From assembly GCA_937958145.1 (NCBI GenBank), contig CALGOE010000071.1, forward strand, positions 1 through 18,251: DNA of 18,251 nt, read 5' to 3'. Positions within the stretch are counted from its first letter, which is position 1. The number at the start of each line of letters is the position of its first letter. Source of the DNA: an uncultured Desulfobacca sp. GTDB taxonomy: Bacteria; Desulfobacterota; Desulfobaccia; Desulfobaccales; Desulfobaccaceae. A model generated the notes under the pieces. The model was not told the origin of the DNA and searched no databases. It worked only from the letters and a program-made list of their open reading frames with translations. Positions 14,148 through 18,251 of the stretch are shown piece by piece. The translations under genes were made by a program, and so were the position numbers.

Positions 14148-16589
14148 ATGAAGATTGATCTGCATGTCCATTCCCGCTATTCCACCCGCCCTTCCCAGTG
14201 GGTCCTGCAGAAATTAGGCTGCCATGAGTGTTACACCAAACCGGCGCAGCTCTATGCCATTGCCCGCGAGCGCGGCATGGACTGGGTGACGATCACCGAT
14301 CATAACAATATTAATGGCTGCCTGGAGATCGCCCATCTGCCCCGGACTTTCATCAGCGAGGAGGTGACCAGCTATTTCCCCGAGGATGGCTGCAAGGTCC
14401 ATATCCTGGTCTATAACATTGATCAGGACATCCACCGGGAGATCCAGAAACTGCGGGAAAATGTCTTTGCCCTGGCGGCCTATCTGCAGCAGGAGCGGAT
14501 TCCCCACGCCCTGGCCCACCCCCTCTGGTCGGTGAACGGCCGGCTGACCATCGAGCATTTTGAAAAACTGTTGCTGCTCTTTAAAAACTTTGAAATCAAT
14601 GGCAGCCGGGATGAGCAGCTCAATCTCTTCCTGCGCCGCATCCTGGGGCACCTGACCCCGTCCTGTTATGAGCAGCTTATTGACAAACATGGCATTGTCC
14701 CCGGTTTCCCCGAACCCTGGCGCAAGAATCTCACCGGCGGCTCCGATGATCACAGTTCTTTGACCATCAGTCGCATCCATACCGAAGTGGCGGGAGCCAT
14801 CAGCCTGGAGGAATTTTTCGCCGGGCTGGAGCATCGGCAGGGCAAAGTGATCGGCCAAGGTTCCAGCCCCCTGACCCTGGCCCACAACCTTTATAGCATC
14901 GCCTATCAGTTTTATGCCCATAAAATGGGGCTGCATGATCAGGCCCGGTATAATACCTTTGTCAATTTCCTGGAGAATGCCCTAACCCCCGGCACTGTGC
15001 CCAAACGCTCGCTGTTGTCGCAGATGGGGTATGCTCTTTTTAAGAAGAAAAATGGCAAGAGCAACGGCGGGGAGCACCGGGCTCGTTTCTCGTTCCTGGA
15101 CCTGGTCAAAGAGGAGATCAGCCGCTTTATTCAGGAGGATCCCCAGTTGCAGAAATTCTTCCGCACCTTGTGCCGCGGCGTCAAGGTGGGGGAAGAGGAA
15201 TGGTTTGACTTCATCACCCAACTGTCGAATCAGTTGATCCGCAAGTTCAATCACCGGCTCCTGGAGGGGATCAGCGGCGCCCATCTCGTTGATCTGTTCC
15301 AGTCTCTGACCATCATCGGCATTGTCTATCTGCTGCTGTTGCCTTATTTTGCTGCGTTTCATTCCTTTGCCCAGGATCGGCATTTCAGCCAGGAGATTCT
15401 CCTGCGCTTCATGACCGCAGCCGAAGCGGGGGCGGATCAGCCCAATACCAAGCTGGCCCACTTCACCGATACTTTTTATGAAATCAACGGGGTGGCCCTG
15501 ACCCTGCAAAAGCAGGTCAACGAGGCCCAGCTCAGCGGCAAACCCTATACTGTCATCACCTGCGATACCGGCGGCCATGCCGACGGCGCCGGCGTCAAAA
15601 ACTTCACGCCGCTGGCCGTCTGGGACCTGCCGGAATACCAGGAACAGAAGCTCTTCCATCCTCCCCTCCTGGAGATGCTGCACTACTGCTACCAGCAGCG
15701 TTTTACCCGTATCCTGGCGGCCACGCCCGGTCCTTTGGGTCTGGCCGGCCTCTTTATCGCCCGGCTTCTGGATCTGCCCATTGACGGCACGTATCATACT
15801 TCTCTGCCCCAGTATGCCCAATACCTCACTGAAGACGCCACCATCGAAGATCTGATGTGGCGCTATATTCTCTGGTTTTATAACCAGATGCAGACCATCT
15901 ACGCCCCTTCCAGCCGGACGGCGGCGGAATTGACCGAGCGGGGGCTTGACCCCGCCAAGATCCGTACCTTTCCCCGGGGCGTCGATCTGTATCGCTTTCA
16001 TCCCGGCAAACGCAACGGCATTCTGGCGGCCCGGTATCAGATTACGGAGAGTCTGAAACTCCTTTATGTGGGGCGGGTCTCCAAAGAGAAAAACCTGCAG
16101 TTGCTGGCCCGAGCCTTTATGATCATCAATGAGGCCCGGCCACAGACCCATCTGGTGGTGGTGGGGGATGGACCGTATTTGGAGGAGATGCGGGAGGTTT
16201 TAGCAGGATACCCGTGCACCTTCACCGGCTATCTGGAGGGCGAGGATCTGGCCGCGGTCTATGCCGCCTGCGATGTCTTTGTCTTTCCCAGCACCACCGA
16301 TACCTTCGGCAACGTGGTCCTGGAAGCCCAGGCCTCGGGCCTGCCGGTCATTGTCAGCGATGCCGGCGGTCCTCAGGAGAATATGACCCCCGGCCGGACC
16401 GGATTGGTGGTGCGGGCCGATGATGCCGAGGATTTGGTAAATGCGGTCCTGGCGCTGGTGGACGACCCGGATCGGCGCCGACAGATGGCCCAGGCGGCCC
16501 GGGCCTACATCGAAAACCGCTCATTCAGCCAGGCCTTTCAAGCCACCTGGGAACTCTACCAGGCCGTCTCCCGCCGCCTGGCGGGGTAA
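14148..16589 (+). CDS. PHP phosphoesterase-GT4 glycosyltransferase fusion
   Basis: 813 residues, ATG at 14148 with AGGAG 6 bases upstream. Residues 1-225 are a PHP domain with every metal ligand in place: DLHVH (4-8), TDHN (50-53), EE (71-72), H85, AHP (123-125) and GGSDDH (197-202). Residues 226-430 are a helical linker of no recognised family, with a hydrophobic segment at 388-405. Residues 435-813 are a GT4 glycosyltransferase: HFTDTFYEINGVALTL (438-453), GVD (611-613), VGRVSKEKN (641-649), GDGP (673-676) and TDTFGNVVLEAQASG (717-731, with E726). GT4 relatives include glycolipid and mannosyl transferases. Next to psd and near DGTS and ornithine-lipid genes, it may couple hydrolysis of a phosphate ester to glycosylation of a lipid, as PlcP and Agt do as separate enzymes. 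Substrates are inferred; capsule or LPS sugars are the alternative. Confidence 0.82.
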   Translation: MKIDLHVHSRYSTRPSQWVLQKLGCHECYTKPAQLYAIARERGMDWVTITDHNNINGCLEIAHLPRTFISEEVTSYFPEDGCKVHILVYNIDQDIHREIQKLRENVFALAAYLQQERIPHALAHPLWSVNGRLTIEHFEKLLLLFKNFEINGSRDEQLNLFLRRILGHLTPSCYEQLIDKHGIVPGFPEPWRKNLTGGSDDHSSLTISRIHTEVAGAISLEEFFAGLEHRQGKVIGQGSSPLTLAHNLYSIAYQFYAHKMGLHDQARYNTFVNFLENALTPGTVPKRSLLSQMGYALFKKKNGKSNGGEHRARFSFLDLVKEEISRFIQEDPQLQKFFRTLCRGVKVGEEEWFDFITQLSNQLIRKFNHRLLEGISGAHLVDLFQSLTIIGIVYLLLLPYFAAFHSFAQDRHFSQEILLRFMTAAEAGADQPNTKLAHFTDTFYEINGVALTLQKQVNEAQLSGKPYTVITCDTGGHADGAGVKNFTPLAVWDLPEYQEQKLFHPPLLEMLHYCYQQRFTRILAATPGPLGLAGLFIARLLDLPIDGTYHTSLPQYAQYLTEDATIEDLMWRYILWFYNQMQTIYAPSSRTAAELTERGLDPAKIRTFPRGVDLYRFHPGKRNGILAARYQITESLKLLYVGRVSKEKNLQLLARAFMIINEARPQTHLVVVGDGPYLEEMREVLAGYPCTFTGYLEGEDLAAVYAACDVFVFPSTTDTFGNVVLEAQASGLPVIVSDAGGPQENMTPGRTGLVVRADDAEDLVNAVLALVDDPDRRRQMAQAARAYIENRSFSQAFQATWELYQAVSRRLAG

Positions 16590-16628
16590 AGGTGGTTAAA
16601 AGCTCATAATCAGGGGGGTTTTTCCGCC

Positions 16629-18251
16629 TTAGGGCGCCTTGGCCATTCTTTCCGGCATCTTGGCCTCCGGCCGGGGGCTGCCGTTAAAATGCTCCTGCAG
16701 GAAGGCGATTTCGTCTTCTTTGGTCCGGACCAACCCATCCAGGTGGGCCTCCAGCAGTTTGTGCAGCATAAAGCGGTAGCGGGGGCCGGGTTCGTAGCCC
16801 AAATCCTGCAGGTCTTTGCCGGTGAGCAGCGGGCGGGTATTTTTCAACTGGGTAAAGTAGAGTGAAATGGCCCGCTTGGTGCTCTCCTGGCGGGTTTTGG
16901 CCATCATATAGAGGAGAAATTCGGTAGACAGCTCGTGCAAGAGGTAATAGATCTCCTTGGGCGTCGGATTGGTCTGACGGAAAAGGCGCAGCAGGGTGTG
17001 GTCCGCGGCCCCTTTGGCCCACAGGAGGGTCTCGGAAAATTTCGGCGGCGTATTCAGCCGCCGGGTCAGTTCCAGGAGCTGTTCTTCCTTTAAGGGCTCA
17101 ATCAGGCCCAGGAAATAGACATACCACCGTTCGTACGGGTCGTCCAGGAAGAGGAGGTCATGCCAGGCCAAAACGCCGCGGATCTGATCCAGGAGCCAGC
17201 GCGTGTTGAGATCATAATGAATGCTGGGATGGATGAATTTCAACAGATCGAACTCATCCAGGCGGGCCACGGCCGGAATGGGATTTTCCTCCATGAGAAT
17301 GAGTCTGAGTTCGCTGAACAGACGGGTGCCCGAGAGGCGATCGAAGAAGTTCATGCGCACGGCATTTTCAATGAGGTTGGCCGTCAGCTTGGTGATCTTG
17401 AAACCGAAACGCTGCTCAAAGCGGATGGCCCGGAAGACCCGGGTGGGGTCTTCCACGAAACTCAGGTTATGCAACACCGAAATGCGGCCGTCTTTGAGGT
17501 CCCGTTGGGAACCGAAGTAATCAATGAGGATGCCGAAATGACGTTCGTTGAGCTTCACCGCCAGGGTGTTGATGGTAAAATCCCGGCGGTAGAGGTCCAT
17601 CTTCAGGGAGCTGCGCTCGACGATGGGCAAGGCCCCCGGCGTCTCATAATACTCGGTCCGGGCCGTGGCCACATCCACCTTGAAGCCGTCAGGATAAATG
17701 ATCACCGCGGTCTTGAACTTCTGAAAGACCCGGACCCGGACGTTGGCAATACTTTTGGCAAACTGCCGGGCAAAGGTGACCGCATCCCCTTCGATGACGA
17801 TGTCGATATCCAGATTTTCGTGACGCAGAAAGAGATCCCGGACAAAGCCGCCCACCACGTAGGCGTTGTAGCCCAACCCGTCGGCCACCCGGCCGATCTG
17901 TTGTAAGATCTCGATGATGTGTCGGGGCAACCGCTCCCGCATGATTCCGGCCACATTTTTCTTGCGGATGGCCGGCCCTGGTTCTTTTTCCAGGGTCTCT
18001 TCCATCTCTTCGCCGGGGGCCATGAGGAGATTGAGGAGATCGGTGCGGCTGATGACCCCCAGGACCCGGCCGGCATCCACCACCGGCAGCAGGCGTTGTT
18101 TGTTGATGACCAACCGCTCCTGGATCTCGGCCAGGGTGGCAGTGGGCCCCACCGTGGCCACCTCAGTGGTCATATATTCTTTGACCGGCAAGTCTTCCAG
18201 GCCGTGAAAGATGGCCTTTTCCACGATCTGACGGCTGATCAACCCCTTGAG
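16629..18251 (-). CDS. CBS-domain tRNA nucleotidyltransferase/poly(A) polymerase family protein, 5' end outside window
   Basis: 540 residues are visible and the frame is still open at the right edge (the TTG at 18242 is internal), so this is the C-terminal part of a longer protein. It begins with a CBS module (VKEYMTTEVATVGP, then LLPVVDAGRVLGVISRTDLL). The class II nucleotidyltransferase head follows: YVVGGFVRDLFL, LDIDIVIEGD with the catalytic Asp pair, RRDFTINTLAVKL and EDPTRVFRAIRFEQRF. A helical tail contains GKDLQDLGYEPGPRY. In Desulfobacterota and Aquificae such proteins usually carry an N-terminal DHH phosphoesterase domain and add A, or CCA, to tRNA 3' ends; that domain would lie outside the window. 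It is convergent with the PHP-GT4 gene, 39 bases apart, and looks like housekeeping. Confidence 0.88.
   Translation of the reverse strand, partial: LKGLISRQIVEKAIFHGLEDLPVKEYMTTEVATVGPTATLAEIQERLVINKQRLLPVVDAGRVLGVISRTDLLNLLMAPGEEMEETLEKEPGPAIRKKNVAGIMRERLPRHIIEILQQIGRVADGLGYNAYVVGGFVRDLFLRHENLDIDIVIEGDAVTFARQFAKSIANVRVRVFQKFKTAVIIYPDGFKVDVATARTEYYETPGALPIVERSSLKMDLYRRDFTINTLAVKLNERHFGILIDYFGSQRDLKDGRISVLHNLSFVEDPTRVFRAIRFEQRFGFKITKLTANLIENAVRMNFFDRLSGTRLFSELRLILMEENPIPAVARLDEFDLLKFIHPSIHYDLNTRWLLDQIRGVLAWHDLLFLDDPYERWYVYFLGLIEPLKEEQLLELTRRLNTPPKFSETLLWAKGAADHTLLRLFRQTNPTPKEIYYLLHELSTEFLLYMMAKTRQESTKRAISLYFTQLKNTRPLLTGKDLQDLGYEPGPRYRFMLHKLLEAHLDGLVRTKEDEIAFLQEHFNGSPRPEAKMPERMAKAP

Noticed and set aside
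14982..16151. 389-codon minus-strand open frame inside the PHP-GT4 gene
   Set aside because: Opposite a coding frame with intact GT4 motifs; no motif of its own.
18240..18242. TTG at 18242 as the true start of the CBS/nucleotidyltransferase protein
   Set aside because: The frame is open beyond it to the window edge and the sequence just upstream continues without a ribosome-binding site. Homologues as I remember them extend far further N-terminally.

Overview
The window reads as a high-GC chromosomal segment of an anaerobic deltaproteobacterium (Desulfobacterota; a Desulfobacca- or Syntrophobacter-like lineage is my best guess). The guess rests on the CBS plus poly(A)-polymerase-type tRNA nucleotidyltransferase fusion, the atypical MetK, the GC-rich codon use and the mix of lipid genes. 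No rRNA, tRNA, CRISPR array or insertion sequence was seen. No gene-free stretch exceeds 300 bases; the longest is the AT-rich 12336-12606.

Layout. 1-428 (-): N-terminal part of an exported small protein. 543-1430 (+): XerD-type recombinase. 1457-9086 (-): six co-directional genes. In transcription order these are a Cys-less HMA-like protein, a protein made of eight 22-residue amphipathic repeats, a P2-type cation ATPase with its own Cys-less HMA-like domain, a divergent S-adenosylmethionine synthetase (MetK), BtaA and BtaB. 9321-9692 (+): a second small HMA-like protein, divergent from the run. 9949-10209 (-): a small DUF5132-like membrane protein. 10449-12335 (-): a PlsC-GNAT fusion of the ornithine-lipid synthase (OlsF) type. 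12607-14039 (+): a class I methyltransferase overlapping phosphatidylserine decarboxylase. 14148-16589 (+): a PHP-phosphoesterase/GT4-glycosyltransferase fusion. 16629-18251 (-): the C-terminal part of the CBS/nucleotidyltransferase protein.

Two themes stand out. The first is membrane lipid head groups. BtaA and BtaB make the phosphorus-free betaine lipid DGTS from diacylglycerol and four SAM, and the gene upstream of them is a SAM synthetase. OlsF-like makes ornithine lipid, Psd makes phosphatidylethanolamine, and the PHP-GT4 fusion could make glycolipid. The locus therefore looks like a lipid-remodelling island.

The second theme is an undescribed-looking cassette at 4669-10209. It combines a P2-type ATPase with Ca-site-like residues, three copies of a Cys-less HMA-like domain, an apolipoprotein/perilipin-like 22-mer repeat protein and a small DUF5132 membrane protein. 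It resembles ferrosome (fez) clusters in logic (an ATPase plus small membrane-coating proteins) but not in ATPase class. Because the cassette runs straight into metK-btaA-btaB on the same strand, I suggest as inference that it builds or coats a specialised, metal-loaded membrane or compartment.
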